Positions 50,290-63,964 of a stretch of 64,000 nt of DNA are shown here, in pieces; within the stretch, counting starts at the first letter, position 1, and each line of letters starts with the position of its first letter. The notes below the pieces were generated by a model. It was given only the letters and a program-made list of their open reading frames with translations. It searched no databases and had not been told where the DNA came from. The translations under genes were made by a program, and so were the position numbers. The stretch spans positions 248,001 to 312,000 of the forward strand of contig NZ_JAKGAN010000004.1 of the NCBI RefSeq assembly GCF_023061135.1, given 5' to 3'. Source of the DNA: Chromohalobacter sarecensis. Lineage in GTDB: Bacteria > Pseudomonadota > Gammaproteobacteria > Pseudomonadales > Halomonadaceae.

Positions 50290-51429
50290 ATGTCCAAGCG
50301 TGACTATTACGAAGTATTGGGCATCGACCGGGGAGCCGATCAGAAAGAGATCAAGAAGGCTTACCGTCGACTCGCCCAGAAGTACCATCCGGATCGCAAT
50401 CCGGATGATGACACCTCGGCGGAGAAGTTCCGCGAGGTGTCCGAGGCTTATGAAGTTCTCGCCGATGAAGAAAAACGCGGTGCCTATGACCAATTTGGCC
50501 ATGCCGGCGTCGACGGCCAGGGGGGCGGCGGCTTCGGTGGCGGTGGCGCCGGTGCAGGCGGTTTCAGCGATATCTTCGGCGATGTGTTCGGCGATATCTT
50601 CGGGGGCGGTGGTCGCCGCAATCCAAACGCGCCTCAGCGTGGCGCCGACCTGCGCTACAACCTCGAGATCGATCTCGAGGACGCCGTGGCCGGTACCACG
50701 GTCGATATCCGCGTGCCGCGTCACATCGCGTGTGAGCATTGCGATGGCGATGGCGCCGAGCCGGGCTCCAGCAAGGAGACTTGTCCGACCTGTCACGGTC
50801 AGGGTCAGGTACGCATGCAGCAGGGCTTCTTCGCCGTGCAGCAGACCTGCCCGACCTGTCATGGTGCCGGTCAGAGCATCAAGGTGCCATGCCGCAAGTG
50901 CCATGGCGAAGGGCGCGTGCGCGAAACGCGGACCTTGTCGGTGAAGATCCCCGCTGGGGTCGATACCGGTGACCGGATTCGTCTCAACAACGAGGGTGAA
51001 TCGGGGCTCAACGGCGGGCCGCCGGGCGATCTGTACGTGCAGGCGGCGATCAAACCGCACCCGATCTTCGAGCGTGACGGTCGCCACCTGCAGTGCGACG
51101 TGCCGATCAACTTCATCGACGCGACGCTGGGTGGAGAGCTGGAAGTGCCGACCCTGGATGGCCGGGTCAAGCTGAAGATTCCGCCGGAGACACAGACCGG
51201 CAAGATGTTCCGACTCAAGGGCAAGGGCGTCAAACCGGTACGCGGCGGCCCGCCCGGCGACCTGCTGTGCAAGGTCGTGGTAGAAACGCCGGTCGACTTG
51301 AGCGAGGAACAGAAGGACCTGCTGCGCCGCTTCCAGGAAAGCCTGGACGGCAGCAACAGCCACCACTCGCCGAAAAAATCGAGCTTCTTCGACGGTGTGA
51401 AGAAGTTCTTCGAGGATATGAAGCCGTAA
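50290..51429 (+). CDS. dnaJ: Chaperone DnaJ (Hsp40)
   Basis: 379 residues, class A DnaJ. J domain with the HPD motif ([10 protein letters not shown]), Gly/Phe-rich linker (about 75-115, [20 protein letters not shown]), four zinc-finger CxxCxGxG repeats ([32 protein letters not shown]), then the C-terminal substrate domains. It stimulates DnaK ATPase and delivers clients. The ribosome site is GGAGG. A terminator follows at 51456. Confidence 0.98.
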   Translation: MSKRDYYEVLGIDRGADQKEIKKAYRRLAQKYHPDRNPDDDTSAEKFREVSEAYEVLADEEKRGAYDQFGHAGVDGQGGGGFGGGGAGAGGFSDIFGDVFGDIFGGGGRRNPNAPQRGADLRYNLEIDLEDAVAGTTVDIRVPRHIACEHCDGDGAEPGSSKETCPTCHGQGQVRMQQGFFAVQQTCPTCHGAGQSIKVPCRKCHGEGRVRETRTLSVKIPAGVDTGDRIRLNNEGESGLNGGPPGDLYVQAAIKPHPIFERDGRHLQCDVPINFIDATLGGELEVPTLDGRVKLKIPPETQTGKMFRLKGKGVKPVRGGPPGDLLCKVVVETPVDLSEEQKDLLRRFQESLDGSNSHHSPKKSSFFDGVKKFFEDMKP

Positions 51430-51455
51430 GCGAACCTCGGCGTTTTCTCCTCAGC

Positions 51456-51484
51456 CCCCGTCATGGCAGACATGGCGGGGTTTT
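51456..51484 (+). terminator. Terminator of the grpE-dnaK-dnaJ operon
   Basis: CCCCGTCATG (51456-51465) pairs with CATGGCGGGG (51471-51480, one G-T) and is followed by TTTTG, 27 bp after the dnaJ stop. Confidence 0.75.
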
Positions 51485-51604
51485 GTCGTTAAGGAGGGGG
51501 CGGTCGTAGCATCAGCGCCCTCGAACGCTTCGTTGCGTGGAAGGTGTCGCGACGCATGCCATAATGCGGATGTCATTAGAATGCTAACAGACTGTGGAGG
51601 CCTT

Positions 51605-51895
51605 ATGCCCGAGTCCCACGCCGTCGTGTCGACGACATCCGGTTCGCGTTATATCAACCGCCTGTGCAAGCACTGGCAGCACAAGCTGAGCGTTGCCCAC
51701 GATGAGCACCAAGGGCGCGTCACATTCGATGGCGGGGTGTGCCACATGCGCGCCGAAGCAGATGCCTTGCATCTTCAACTGACGGCCGAAGATGCGGCGA
51801 CCCGCGAGCGCCTCGAAGAGGTCGTGGCGGTGCATCTCGAGCGGATGGCCAGCCGTGAAGCGCTCGATATTGTCTGGACGCCCGCTGTGTCTTGA
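51605..51895 (+). CDS. DUF2218 domain-containing protein
   Basis: 96 residues from the ATG at 51605, preceded by GTGGAGG; upstream in-frame codons lack such a signal. The sequence has the DUF2218 pattern: RYINRLCKHWQHKLSV near the start, GRVTFDGGVCHMRAEADALHLQLTAED, and RLEEVVAVHLERMASRE. These small cytoplasmic proteins are found widely in proteobacteria, often near metal or redox genes, but have no established function. It stands alone between dnaJ and dapB. Confidence 0.8.
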   Translation: MPESHAVVSTTSGSRYINRLCKHWQHKLSVAHDEHQGRVTFDGGVCHMRAEADALHLQLTAEDAATRERLEEVVAVHLERMASREALDIVWTPAVS

Positions 51896-52007
51896 TGCCG
51901 ACGTGGCTTCATCCATGATCACGCCATATCCCTGATCGGCGATGTGCGTGACGGGAATGCGGGGCGGTTTGGTATACTCTCCGGTATTCATCGACACGTA
52001 ATCGTAA

Positions 52008-52826
<819 letters not shown>

Positions 52827-52913
52827 TCTGCAAGTTTTGAATCGCGTATCATCGAATCAATTTGGCCGGGCAAGATTATCGATACCAGAGACGGCTACAG
52901 GGATCCGAGCGAA

Positions 52914-53012
52914 TGACAATAAAGCGGGATGAAACCGGACTTCTTTCAGGTTTCGTCCCGCTTTTTTACGACCCGCGAGCAGCGGCTGTCGATACTCTCA
53001 GTGCTCCTTGAA
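52914..53012 (+). CDS. Possible leader peptide upstream of carA
   Basis: A 32-codon frame from ATG 52914 begins MTIKRDETGLLSGFV and ends in TGA at 53010-53012. Codons 3-18 lie inside the terminator hairpin at 52921-52964, an arrangement that could couple translation to termination before carA. There is no strong ribosome site and the codons are not enriched in Arg, so it may be chance. Confidence 0.15.
52921..52967 (+). terminator. Terminator or attenuator between dapB and carA
   Basis: A 16-bp stem (52921-52936 with 52949-52964, one T-G pair), 12-base loop and seven T. It is 95 bp after dapB and 114 bp before carA, so it may end dapB transcription or act as a carAB attenuator. Confidence 0.8.
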
Positions 53013-53077
53013 TACGAGGGGTCGGCGACACGTCGGCCCTGGCTCAGACTCGCGCATGACAAGGGGAGGACGTTGCG

Positions 53078-54235
53078 TTGATCAGACCCGCGATATTGGC
53101 CTTGGAAGACGGCAGTGTATTTCATGGCAGTGCCATCGGAGCCGATGGGCAAACCAGTGGTGAAGTGGTTTTCAATACGGCCATGACTGGCTATCAGGAA
53201 ATCCTTACCGACCCCTCCTACACGCGACAAATCGTTACCCTCACCTATCCTCACATCGGTAACACCGGCGTCAATGCCGAAGACATCGAGTCCGCCGCCA
53301 TTGCTGCGGCCGGTCTGGTGATCCGTGACTTGCCGCTCATGGCCAGCAACTTCCGCAGTGAGGCGAGCCTCGACGCGTACCTCAAGCGTGGTAACGTGCT
53401 GGGCATTGCCGATATCGATACGCGGCGTCTGACGCGGCTGTTGCGCGACAAGGGCGCGCAGAACGGCGCGATCCTGGCGGGTAGCGAGGCCGAGGGCGAG
53501 GACGCCGTCGAGCGGGCCTTGGCCGCAGCGCGTGCCTTTCCCGGCCTCAAGGGCATGGATCTCGCCAAGGAAGTGAGCTGTCGCGACACTTACGAATGGA
53601 GCGAAGGCGAATGGGCGCTGGGCAGCGGCTACGCCGATGCGGCCGGCCCTGATGGAAAGGCTGAGCGTCCCTTCCATGTGGTGGCCTATGACTATGGGGC
53701 GAAGTTCAACATCCTGCGCATGCTGGCGTCGCGTGGATGCCGCCTGACGGTGGTGCCGGCGCAGACCCCGGCCGCCGAGGTGCTGGCGATGAATCCCGAT
53801 GGCGTCTTCCTGGCCAATGGGCCGGGCGATCCGGAACCTTGCGATTACGCCATCGCGGCGATTCGCGAGATCCTCGAGGCCGATTTGCCGCTGTTCGGCA
53901 TCTGCCTGGGGCATCAACTCCTAGGCTTGGCCTCCGGGGCGCGCACGGTGAAGATGAACAACGGCCATCATGGCGCCAACCATCCGGTCGAAGATATCGA
54001 TACCGGCCGGGTAATGATCACCAGCCAGAATCACGGCTTCGCGGTCGACGAGGCGAGTCTCCCGGCCAACGTGCGGGCTACGCATCGTTCGCTGTTCGAT
54101 GGCACGCTGCAAGGCATCGAGCGTACCGATTGCTCGGCGTTCAGCTTTCAGGGGCATCCCGAGGCCAGCCCCGGCCCGCGCGATGTCGCGCCGCTATTCG
54201 ACCGTTTCATCGCCTTGATGCAAGCGCGTCGCTAA
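53078..54235 (+). CDS. carA: Carbamoyl-phosphate synthase small subunit
   Basis: 385 residues, starting at TTG 53078 behind GGGGAGGA; E. coli carA also uses TTG. CarA is a class I glutamine amidotransferase that passes ammonia to CarB. N-terminal [16 protein letters not shown] and [13 protein letters not shown]; triad Cys276 ([14 protein letters not shown]), His360 and Glu362 ([11 protein letters not shown]). The product feeds arginine and pyrimidine synthesis. It is separated from carB by 72 bp holding a GC hairpin. Confidence 0.97.
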   Translation: MIRPAILALEDGSVFHGSAIGADGQTSGEVVFNTAMTGYQEILTDPSYTRQIVTLTYPHIGNTGVNAEDIESAAIAAAGLVIRDLPLMASNFRSEASLDAYLKRGNVLGIADIDTRRLTRLLRDKGAQNGAILAGSEAEGEDAVERALAAARAFPGLKGMDLAKEVSCRDTYEWSEGEWALGSGYADAAGPDGKAERPFHVVAYDYGAKFNILRMLASRGCRLTVVPAQTPAAEVLAMNPDGVFLANGPGDPEPCDYAIAAIREILEADLPLFGICLGHQLLGLASGARTVKMNNGHHGANHPVEDIDTGRVMITSQNHGFAVDEASLPANVRATHRSLFDGTLQGIERTDCSAFSFQGHPEASPGPRDVAPLFDRFIALMQARR

Positions 54236-54240
54236 GGCCC

Positions 54241-54261
54241 CGCCTCCGCGCGGCGGAGGCG
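54241..54261 (+). other. GC hairpin between carA and carB
   Basis: CGCCTCCG (54241-54248) pairs with CGGAGGCG (54254-54261), followed by CTTTC. It is terminator-like but lacks a good T-run; it may adjust carB level or protect carA mRNA. Confidence 0.4.
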
Positions 54262-54307
54262 CTTTCACGTTGAGCCGTCGTCAGTCACCAAGTTAGCGGG
54301 AATCGTC

Positions 54308-57300
54308 ATGCCGAAACGTACCGACATCCAAAGCATCCTGATCATCGGCGCCGGGCCCATCGTCATTGGCCAAGCGTGCGAATTCGATTACTCCGGCGCC
54401 CAGGCCTGCAAGGCGCTGCGCGAGGAGGGGTATCGGGTCATCCTGGTCAACTCCAATCCGGCGACTATCATGACCGACCCGGTGATGGCGGATGCCACCT
54501 ACATCGAGCCAATTACCTGGCAGGCAGTGGCCCAGATCATCGACAAAGAACGCCCCGACGCCATCCTGCCGACGATGGGCGGTCAGACGGCGCTCAACTG
54601 TGCGCTGGAGCTCGACAAGCAAGGCGTGTTGACGCAATACGGCGTGGAGATGATCGGCGCCAATGCCGATGCCATCAACAAGGCCGAGGACCGCGATCTG
54701 TTCGACAAGGCCATGAAGAACATCGGTCTGCAGTGCCCCAAGGCCAAGGTCGCCCACCGCATGAGCGAGGCGTGGGAGATCCAGGGTGAGCTGGGCTTCC
54801 CGGTGATCATCCGGCCGTCCTATACCATGGGTGGTTCCGGCGGTGGGGTGGCCTATAACAAGGAAGAGTTCGAGGAAATCTGCACCCGAGGGTTCGAGCT
54901 TTCCAACAACCACGAGCTGCTGATCGACGAGTCGCTGTTGGGTTGGAAGGAATACGAGATGGAGGTCGTGCGCGACAAGCACGACAACTGCATCATCGTC
55001 TGCGCTATCGAGAACTTCGACCCGATGGGTGTGCATACCGGGGATTCCATCACCGTGGCGCCGACGCAGACGCTGACCGACAAGGAATATCAGATCATGC
55101 GCGACGCCTCCTTGGCGGTGCTGCGTGAGATCGGTGTCGAGACCGGCGGCTCTAACGTGCAGTTCGGGGTCGATCCGGACACCGGTCGTGTGGTGGTCAT
55201 CGAGATGAATCCGCGCGTCAGTCGCTCCTCGGCGCTGGCCTCCAAGGCGACCGGCTTTCCGATCGCCAAGATCGCCGCCAAGCTGGCGGTGGGCTACACG
55301 CTCGATGAACTGCAGAACGACATTACCGGCGGCAAGACACCGGCTTCGTTCGAGCCGTCGATCGATTACGTGGTCACCAAGATCCCACGCTTCACCTTCG
55401 AGAAGTTCCCCCAGGCGAACGACCGCCTGACCACGCAGATGAAGTCGGTGGGCGAAACCATGGCCATCGGGCGGACCTTCCAGGAGTCGCTGCAGAAGGC
55501 GCTGCGTGGCATGGAAATCGGCGTCGATGGCCTGGATCCCAAGGTCACCGATTTCAACGGCGCGGGCATGGCCCTTATCAAGGGCGAGTTGCAGGCCGCC
55601 GGCGCCGATCGGATCTTCTACGTGGCCGATGCGATGCGCGCGGGCATGAGTATCGACGAGGTCTTTGATCTGACCAACATCGATCGCTGGTATCTGGTCC
55701 AGCTAGAGGAGCTGGTGCGTCTCGAGCAGCAAGTCGCCAGCCGTTCGCTGAACGAGCTGTCGGCGGCGACGCTGTTCCACCTCAAGCGCAAGGGCTTTGC
55801 CGATGCGCGCCTGGCCACGCTGCTCGGGGTTTCCGAGGAAGAGTTCCGCAAGACGCGCCAGAAACACGGCATTCGTCCTGTCTACAAGCGTGTCGATACC
55901 TGTGCTGCCGAGTTCGCCTCCGATACCGCCTACATGTACTCCACTTATGAGGAAGAGTGCGAGTCCGAGGTTAGCGATCGGCAGAAGATCATGGTGCTGG
56001 GCGGTGGCCCCAATCGTATTGGCCAGGGTATCGAATTCGACTACTGCTGCGTGCACGCAGCGCTCGCCATGCGCGCCGACGGCTTTGAAACCATCATGGT
56101 CAACTGCAATCCCGAGACCGTGTCCACCGACTACGACACCAGTGATCGTCTCTACTTCGAGCCGGTGACGCTCGAGGACGTGCTGGAGATTGCCGACAAG
56201 GAAAAGCCGGCCGGGGTGATCGTACAGTTCGGTGGGCAGACCCCGCTCAAGCTGGCGCGCGCGCTAGAGGCGGCCGGTGTGCCGATCATCGGCACTACGC
56301 CGGATGCCATCGATCGCGCCGAGGATCGCGAGCGCTTCCAGACGATGATCGACAAGCTGGGGCTCAAGCAGCCGCCCAACGCCACCGCACGCAGCTTCGA
56401 GGAGGCTTTCTCCAAGGCCGAGAAAATCGGCTATCCGCTGGTGGTACGTCCCAGTTACGTGCTGGGCGGTCGCGCCATGGAGATCGTCTATGACGCCTCC
56501 GAGCTGGAAAGCTACATGACCCACGCGGTCAAGGTCTCCAACGATTCGCCGGTGCTGCTGGATCACTTCCTCAATGCGGCCGTGGAGATCGATATCGACG
56601 CGGTCAGCGACGGTGAGCTGGTGGTGATCGGCGGCATCATGCAGCATATCGAGCAGGCCGGTGTGCACTCCGGCGACTCGGCGTGCTCGCTGCCGCCGTA
56701 CTCGCTGCCGCCAGAGGTCCAGGACGAGATGCGCGACCAGGTCAAGCGCATGGCGCTGGAGCTCAATGTGGTCGGGCTGATGAATGTGCAGCTCGCCTGG
56801 CAGGATGGTGAGATCTACGTCATCGAGGTCAATCCGCGTGCGTCGCGCACAGTGCCGTTCGTGTCCAAGTGCATCGGCATCTCGCTGGCCCAGGTCGCGG
56901 CGCGCTGCATGGCGGGCCAGACCCTTGCCGAGCAGGGTTTTACCCGCGAACGCGTGCCAGGCTATTACAGCGTCAAGGAAGCCGTCTTCCCGTTCAACAA
57001 GTTCCCGGGCGTCGATCCGATCCTGTCGCCGGAAATGAAGTCCACCGGCGAGGTGATGGGCAGCGGTGCGACCTTTGCCGAAGCCTTCTACAAGGCGCAG
57101 CTTGGCGCCGGTGAGGCGATTCCGCGCTTGAGTGGTGAGCGTCAGGCGTTCCTCTCGGTGCGTGATCCGGACAAGAGCGAGATTACCGAGGTGGCGCAAT
57201 CTCTGCTAGCATTGGGCTTCAGCCTGATCGCGACCCGTGGCACCGCCATCGCTCTCGAAGCGGCTGGCCTCCCGGTCAAGGTCGTCAACAAGGTCTATGA

Positions 57301-57538
57301 AGGTCGCCCCCATATCGTCGATATGCTCAAAAACGACGAGGTGGCCTATATCGTCAATACGACCGAAGGCCGCCAGGCGATCAGTGATTCTTCCGTGATC
57401 CGCCGTACCGCACTCGCGCGCAAGGTCCCTTATGCCACGACACTGGCTGGGGCGCGTGCGGTGTGTATGGCGCTTGAGTATGGAAACGCAATTACCGTAC
57501 GGCGGCTGCAGGAACTGCATGCAGGAGCAAGCACATGA
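54308..57538 (+). CDS. carB: Carbamoyl-phosphate synthase large subunit
   Basis: 1076 residues (E. coli 1073). Two homologous ATP-grasp halves: the first with [23 protein letters not shown] and [16 protein letters not shown], the second with [23 protein letters not shown] and [16 protein letters not shown]. The C-terminal allosteric domain (from about 940) includes [12 protein letters not shown] and [21 protein letters not shown]. It makes carbamoyl phosphate from bicarbonate, ammonia and 2 ATP. Its stop overlaps the greA start by four bases. Confidence 0.98.
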   Translation: MPKRTDIQSILIIGAGPIVIGQACEFDYSGAQACKALREEGYRVILVNSNPATIMTDPVMADATYIEPITWQAVAQIIDKERPDAILPTMGGQTALNCALELDKQGVLTQYGVEMIGANADAINKAEDRDLFDKAMKNIGLQCPKAKVAHRMSEAWEIQGELGFPVIIRPSYTMGGSGGGVAYNKEEFEEICTRGFELSNNHELLIDESLLGWKEYEMEVVRDKHDNCIIVCAIENFDPMGVHTGDSITVAPTQTLTDKEYQIMRDASLAVLREIGVETGGSNVQFGVDPDTGRVVVIEMNPRVSRSSALASKATGFPIAKIAAKLAVGYTLDELQNDITGGKTPASFEPSIDYVVTKIPRFTFEKFPQANDRLTTQMKSVGETMAIGRTFQESLQKALRGMEIGVDGLDPKVTDFNGAGMALIKGELQAAGADRIFYVADAMRAGMSIDEVFDLTNIDRWYLVQLEELVRLEQQVASRSLNELSAATLFHLKRKGFADARLATLLGVSEEEFRKTRQKHGIRPVYKRVDTCAAEFASDTAYMYSTYEEECESEVSDRQKIMVLGGGPNRIGQGIEFDYCCVHAALAMRADGFETIMVNCNPETVSTDYDTSDRLYFEPVTLEDVLEIADKEKPAGVIVQFGGQTPLKLARALEAAGVPIIGTTPDAIDRAEDRERFQTMIDKLGLKQPPNATARSFEEAFSKAEKIGYPLVVRPSYVLGGRAMEIVYDASELESYMTHAVKVSNDSPVLLDHFLNAAVEIDIDAVSDGELVVIGGIMQHIEQAGVHSGDSACSLPPYSLPPEVQDEMRDQVKRMALELNVVGLMNVQLAWQDGEIYVIEVNPRASRTVPFVSKCIGISLAQVAARCMAGQTLAEQGFTRERVPGYYSVKEAVFPFNKFPGVDPILSPEMKSTGEVMGSGATFAEAFYKAQLGAGEAIPRLSGERQAFLSVRDPDKSEITEVAQSLLALGFSLIATRGTAIALEAAGLPVKVVNKVYEGRPHIVDMLKNDEVAYIVNTTEGRQAISDSSVIRRTALARKVPYATTLAGARAVCMALEYGNAITVRRLQELHAGAST

Positions 57539-58011
57539 ACAAGGTCCCGATGACCGTCGCAGGTGAGAAAAGCCTGCGAGAGGAGCTCGAGCACCTCAAG
57601 AGCGTGGATCGCCCGCAGGTGATCCAAGCCATTGCCGAAGCACGCGAGCATGGCGATCTCAAGGAAAACGCCGAATACCACGCTGCGCGCGAGCAGCAAG
57701 GGTTCATCGAAGGGCGTATCCAGGAAATCGAAGGCAAGCTATCCGCGTCGCAGGTGATCGACGTCACCAAGTTGCCCAAGACCGGCAAGGTGATCTTCGG
57801 CGTGACGGTCGAGTTGATCAACCTTCAGAACGACGAGGAGGTACGCTACCGTATCGTCGGCGAGGACGAGGCGGACATCAAGGAAGGGCGGATTTCCGTG
57901 ACCTCGCCGATCGCGCGCGCGCTGATCGGCAAGCAAGAAGGCGATACGGTGCTGGTGCGCACGCCGGGCGGCGATGTCGAATACGAGATTGCCGGTGTCG
58001 AGCACCTGTAA
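57535..58011 (+). CDS. greA: Transcription elongation factor GreA
   Basis: 158 residues, exactly the E. coli length. The N-terminal coiled coil has [21 protein letters not shown] and the tip acidic residues in [21 protein letters not shown], the motif that enters RNA polymerase. The C-terminal FKBP-like domain ends [18 protein letters not shown]. It triggers cleavage of backtracked transcripts. The carB-greA coupling (ATGA) is also seen in pseudomonads. Confidence 0.97.
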   Translation: MNKVPMTVAGEKSLREELEHLKSVDRPQVIQAIAEAREHGDLKENAEYHAAREQQGFIEGRIQEIEGKLSASQVIDVTKLPKTGKVIFGVTVELINLQNDEEVRYRIVGEDEADIKEGRISVTSPIARALIGKQEGDTVLVRTPGGDVEYEIAGVEHL

Positions 58012-58017
58012 CCCGGC

Positions 58018-58290
58018 TGCGCCGGAAGTTGGAAGTTATTAGCTGAAAGAGCGGCGCTACGTGCTTGGAAGAAAGATCAAAAGCGGAAGCCAAACCCAAA
58101 ACAGTACTGTGGTGGTTTGATCTTGGCTTCTAGCTCCTAATGAAAGATGCCAGCGACGATATTTCGTCGCTGGCATCTTTTCGTCCAAGGGGTGCATACG
58201 GATTCTGGAAGCTCAAAGCGGGTTTTGCTGTTTCTTCCGACTTCCAGGCGCGAAGCGCCGTTCTTATAACTTCAAGCTCCGGGCACCGCC
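58018..58290. repeat. Patch of interspersed, partly inverted repeats after greA
   Basis: The 286-bp gap between greA and yhbY has no gene. It holds several GGAAGTT/GAAGCT units. A block near 58031 (GGAAGTTATTAGCTGAAAG, then AGCGGCGCT) is present as an inverted, diverged copy at 58240-58281 (complement reads TTGAAGTTATAAGAACGGCGCTTCGCGCC in two stretches). Another pair is GGAAGCC near 58075 with GGCTTC near 58125. The composition resembles dispersed extragenic repeats. Confidence 0.5.
58143..58181. terminator. Terminator in the greA-yhbY gap
   Basis: A perfect 17-bp stem (58143-58159 with 58164-58180, loop TATT) with AAA before and TTTT after; it can serve both convergent operons. Confidence 0.9.
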
Positions 58291-58297
58291 CGGCCGC

Positions 58298-58624
58298 TCA
58301 ACGCCGCCCGTGATGGTTCTCGAAGCGCTGGATGTTGGATAGCTTGGGGTTGACCCGAGGGTTGCGGCGATAAAGCAGTGCAACCTTGCCGATCGTCTGG
58401 ATGAGTTCGCTGTGGCTGGCCTCGGTCAACTCGTCGATCACGGCTTGACGGGCGTCGCGATCGCCGATGGCGAGCTTGACCTTAATGAGTTCGTGATCTT
58501 CCAGGGCGCGAGCGAGCTCGGCCAAAACGCCTTCGCTCAGCCCGTTTTCCGAGACCGTCACCACGGGGTTCAAGTGGTGGCCGATGCTGCGAAATGCTTT
58601 CTTTTGTGCCTGTGACAAGCTCAT
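58298..58624 (-). CDS. yhbY: RNA-binding protein YhbY (CRM domain)
   Basis: 108 residues, one CRS1-YhbY domain. Typical are MSLSQAQKKAFRSIGHHLNPVV, the GxxG-type RNA contact in IGDRDARQAVIDEL and IQTIGKVALLYRRNP. It binds pre-50S ribosomal particles. It is divergent from rlmE (252-bp gap), the same pairing as in E. coli, where yhbY is next to rlmE-ftsH. Confidence 0.94.
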   Translation of the reverse strand: MSLSQAQKKAFRSIGHHLNPVVTVSENGLSEGVLAELARALEDHELIKVKLAIGDRDARQAVIDELTEASHSELIQTIGKVALLYRRNPRVNPKLSNIQRFENHHGRR

Positions 58625-58876
58625 GGTATCGTGACTGTTCCGGGTTGGCGGATGCTCGGCGTGTTGCCGAGAGCGTTATCTGAATGCGGTCAAGCCGCAG
58701 CTGGCGCGACTGCTGTCGGCCGTTCTGGCCTTGTAGTCAGCACGATGTAGCGCCGAAAAAAGATAGAACGCGCCATGTTACGGGGAAAGCGGCGTCTTGG
58801 AAAGGCCGTGCCGCCCGCTCAGCTAGCCCGCCCTGCCTTCCGGATGAGTTTTGACCGCTATCGATTTAGGTGACCC

Positions 58877-59509
58877 GTGGCACGTTCCTCGCATACTAGC
58901 AAGAGCTCGGCCTCTTGGCTCAAGGAGCACTTCGATGATCGCTACGTGCAGCGTTCGTGGCAAGATGGCTATCGCTCGCGGGCGAGTTACAAGCTGCTCG
59001 AACTCGATACCAAGGATGCGCTGCTCAAGCCGGGCATGACCGTCATCGACCTTGGCGCCGCGCCAGGCGGATGGAGCCAGATTGCCGCCGATAGGGTCGG
59101 GGCCAAGGGCTGTGTGGTGGCGTCGGATATCCTGGAGGTAGATGCACTGGCCGGGGTGACGTTCGTGCAGGGCGACTTCACCGAAATGGAGGTGCTGGAG
59201 CGAATTCTCGCCGCCTTGGAAGGGCGCCGTGTGGACCTTGTGATGTCCGACATGGCCCCCAATATGAGTGGTATGGCGGCCATTGATCAGCCCCAGGCGA
59301 TGTATCTCGTCGAGCTGGCGCTGGATCTGGCGCGTCAAACCTTGTCGCCTGGTGGGCGTTTTCTGGCCAAGGTCTTCCAGGGAGAAGGGTTCGATGCATA
59401 TTTGAAGGAGCTGCGCAGCAGCTTTCGCAAGGTGACGACTCGCAAGCCGGAAGCCTCGCGTGCCCGTTCGCGCGAAGTTTATCTGTTTGCAGAAGGATTC
59501 CACGGCTGA
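58877..59509 (+). CDS. rlmE: 23S rRNA 2'-O-ribose methyltransferase RlmE (FtsJ)
   Basis: 210 residues, starting at a GTG behind AGGTGA. It methylates U2552 of 23S rRNA late in 50S assembly. SAM loop [15 protein letters not shown], then the K-D-K-E catalytic set with Lys in [10 protein letters not shown], Asp in [11 protein letters not shown], Lys in LAKVFQG and Glu in SREVYLFA. It is followed by ftsH 138 bp downstream, as in E. coli. Confidence 0.96.
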   Translation: MARSSHTSKSSASWLKEHFDDRYVQRSWQDGYRSRASYKLLELDTKDALLKPGMTVIDLGAAPGGWSQIAADRVGAKGCVVASDILEVDALAGVTFVQGDFTEMEVLERILAALEGRRVDLVMSDMAPNMSGMAAIDQPQAMYLVELALDLARQTLSPGGRFLAKVFQGEGFDAYLKELRSSFRKVTTRKPEASRARSREVYLFAEGFHG

Positions 59510-59647
59510 GCTTGTGTCCATAGGACTTACCCTCAGGCGTATCGGCTCGATAGTCATGATGACTTGGTAGGCGGAACGCTTCTTGTGGTGTAATGTCCAA
59601 ACTATGGTCCTGCTTGGCAGACAGTTGCATGCAATGAGGGTATTCCC

Positions 59648-61612
<1,965 letters not shown>

Positions 61613-61638
61613 GCGCTACCCACCCTGTGTCATGCTAC

Positions 61639-61663
61639 AACGGGCGCCGCTATGCGGCGCCCG
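61639..61663 (+). terminator. Hairpin after ftsH
   Basis: AACGGGCGCCGC (61639-61650) pairs with GCGGCGCCCGTT (61654-61665), loop TAT. No real T-run follows, so termination may be partial, with read-through to folP. Confidence 0.4.
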
Positions 61664-61712
61664 TTGGCGTTTGGGGGAGTGCTTACACCCAAGGCCCTGC
61701 ATGATAAAGTGA

Positions 61713-62606
61713 ATGTTTGACGTTGCCACGGCCATGATCATGCAAGACCGATATACCATGCCTGCGCAGTTACGCTGTGGGCGCCATCAGCTCGATCTCT
61801 CGTATCCCCGCGTGATGGGGATCCTCAATGTCACCCCCGATTCGTTTTCCGATGGTGGCCGTCATAACGCCCTGGACGAGGCGGTACGTCACGCCGAGTC
61901 CATGTTGGCCGAGGGGGCGGCGATCATCGATATCGGCGGCGAGTCGACCCGTCCCGGTGCCTCGCCAGTGCCGCTTCAGCAAGAGCTGGACCGCGTGCTG
62001 CCGGTGGTAGAGCGTTTGGTCAACGAGCTGGATGCATTGGTGTCGTTGGATACGAGTCGCGGCGAAGTGATGCGTGAGGCGTCGGCACGTGGCGCGGGAA
62101 TGATCAATGACGTGCGTAGTCTGCGCTGGCCCGGCGCGTTGGAGGCTGCAGCGATGAGCGGCTTGCCGGTATGTGTGATGCACATGCTTGGCGAGCCGAC
62201 CGATATGCAGCGGGCACCGCATTATGAGGTGCCGATCGAGGAAGCGGTGGCCGGGTTTCTCGAGACGCGTATCGCCGAATGCGAGGCGGCAGGCATCAGG
62301 CGCGACAGGTTGGTGCTCGACCCAGGCTTTGGTTTTGGCAAGCGTGTCGAACATAACCTGCGGCTGCTGAATCGCATGCAACCATTGACTGATTTTGGGC
62401 TCCCCATACTAGCTGGCATGTCACGTAAGAGTATGATTGGTAAAGTGCTGGCGCGTCCCGTCGAGGAGCGCCTGCCGGGCGGCCTGGCGCTTGCCACGAT
62501 GGCGGTGGAGCGAGGGGCGCGTATCGTGCGCGTTCACGATGTGGGACCGACGGTGGATGCGGTCAATATGACTTGGGCAGTGCTACAGGAAGGCACCGAC
62601 GCATGA
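61713..62606 (+). CDS. folP: Dihydropteroate synthase
   Basis: 297 codons from the first ATG at 61713; starts at 61734, 61740 and 61758 are also possible, and none has a clear ribosome site. E. coli FolP aligns best from the Met at 61758. It condenses p-aminobenzoate with the pterin pyrophosphate in folate synthesis and is the sulfonamide target. Motifs are [34 protein letters not shown] and [13 protein letters not shown]. It overlaps glmM by four bases. Confidence 0.95.
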   Translation: MFDVATAMIMQDRYTMPAQLRCGRHQLDLSYPRVMGILNVTPDSFSDGGRHNALDEAVRHAESMLAEGAAIIDIGGESTRPGASPVPLQQELDRVLPVVERLVNELDALVSLDTSRGEVMREASARGAGMINDVRSLRWPGALEAAAMSGLPVCVMHMLGEPTDMQRAPHYEVPIEEAVAGFLETRIAECEAAGIRRDRLVLDPGFGFGKRVEHNLRLLNRMQPLTDFGLPILAGMSRKSMIGKVLARPVEERLPGGLALATMAVERGARIVRVHDVGPTVDAVNMTWAVLQEGTDA

Positions 62607-63964
62607 CACGACGCTATTTTGGAACCGATGGTATTCGCGGCACGGTGGGAGAGCCTCCCATTACTGCCGATTTCGTATTGAAACTGGGCTGGGCGATGGG
62701 CCGTGTGCTGTCGCGCCACACGGGTCGCAAGTCGCGCGCCAAAGTATTGATCGGCAAGGACACGCGGATTTCGGGCTACATGTTCGAGTCTGCCCTGGAG
62801 GCGGGGCTGTCAGCGGCAGGGGTCGACGTATCCTTGCTGGGGCCGATGCCCACGCCGGGTATCGCATATCTGACGCGGACGTTTCGTGCCGATGCGGGGA
62901 TCGTCATCTCCGCGTCACACAATCCGTTCCAGGATAATGGCATCAAGTTCTTCTCCGCCGAGGGCGTAAAACTTGCCGATGCCGTCGAGGAAGAGATCGA
63001 GGCGGAGCTCGAGCAGCCGCTCACCACGGTGGCGCCGGCGGCCTTGGGTAAGGCGCTGCGTATCTCCGATGCTGCAGGACGTTACATCGAATTCTGCAAG
63101 TCCACGGTGCCTGACCGGCTGACGCTGGAAGGCCTGAAGGTGGTGCTGGACTGCGCGCATGGCGCGACCTATCACATCGCCCCCAGCGTGTTGCGCGAAC
63201 TGGGCGCCGAGGTCAGCTTGATCGGCGTCGATCCGGATGGGCTCAATATCAACCAGGGTGTGGGGTCCACGCATCCCGACGCCTTGCGCGCGACGGTGAT
63301 CGAGCATGGCGCTGATCTCGGCATGGCATTGGATGGTGATGGCGACCGGGTGATCCTCGTCGATGCTGAGGGGCATGAGGTCGACGGCGACGATATTCTT
63401 TATCTGATTGCCCGCGACCGGAAGATGCGCGATATGCTGGGCGGTGGCGTGGTCGGCACGCTGATGTCCAACTTCGGTCTTGCGGCCGCGCTGGAGGCCT
63501 TGGATATTCCCTTTGAGCGAGCCAAGGTCGGCGACCGTTATGTGATGGAGCGCCTGGCGGCCAACGGTTGGCAGTTGGGTGGCGAATCCTCCGGTCATAT
63601 TGTCTGCGGCCATGTGCAGTCGACCGGGGATGGCATCGTGTCGGCGCTTCAGGTGCTGGCGATCATGGTGCGCGAGTCGTCATCGCTATCGGGTCTGCTC
63701 AAGGGGTTCGAGAAGGCGCCGCAAGCGTTGGTCAACGTGCGCCTGACCTCTGATGTGGACAACGAAGCGTTGTTGGCCAATGAGCGGGTGCGTCATGCTG
63801 TTGTCTCAGTCGAGGCGGAGTTGGGCGACGAAGGGAGAGTATTGTTACGACCTTCGGGCACTGAGCCCTTGATCCGAGTCATGGTCGAAGGGCGCCCCCA
63901 TTTCGATGTCGACGCGCTGGCCAAGCGTATTGCGGACGATATCGAGGGGCAAATGGCGCGCTAA
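62603..63964 (+). CDS. glmM: Phosphoglucosamine mutase
   Basis: 453 codons from the ATG at 62603, in the ATGA overlap with folP. It turns glucosamine-6-phosphate into glucosamine-1-phosphate for cell-wall and lipid A synthesis. It starts [19 protein letters not shown]; the phosphoserine is Ser105 ([13 protein letters not shown]); the metal loop is DGDGDRVI; the sugar loop includes [11 protein letters not shown], and the C-terminal phosphate loop is [15 protein letters not shown]. folP-glmM after ftsH is the usual gammaproteobacterial order. Confidence 0.97.
   Translation: MTRRYFGTDGIRGTVGEPPITADFVLKLGWAMGRVLSRHTGRKSRAKVLIGKDTRISGYMFESALEAGLSAAGVDVSLLGPMPTPGIAYLTRTFRADAGIVISASHNPFQDNGIKFFSAEGVKLADAVEEEIEAELEQPLTTVAPAALGKALRISDAAGRYIEFCKSTVPDRLTLEGLKVVLDCAHGATYHIAPSVLRELGAEVSLIGVDPDGLNINQGVGSTHPDALRATVIEHGADLGMALDGDGDRVILVDAEGHEVDGDDILYLIARDRKMRDMLGGGVVGTLMSNFGLAAALEALDIPFERAKVGDRYVMERLAANGWQLGGESSGHIVCGHVQSTGDGIVSALQVLAIMVRESSSLSGLLKGFEKAPQALVNVRLTSDVDNEALLANERVRHAVVSVEAELGDEGRVLLRPSGTEPLIRVMVEGRPHFDVDALAKRIADDIEGQMAR

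Noticed and set aside
48319-51366. Very long open frame (about 1,015 codons) on the minus strand across dnaK, the gap and dnaJ
   Set aside because: It is antisense to two certain genes. In GC-rich genes with strong codon bias, the opposite strand often lacks stop codons; dnaK is known for this. The translation has no recognisable family pattern and no ribosome site.
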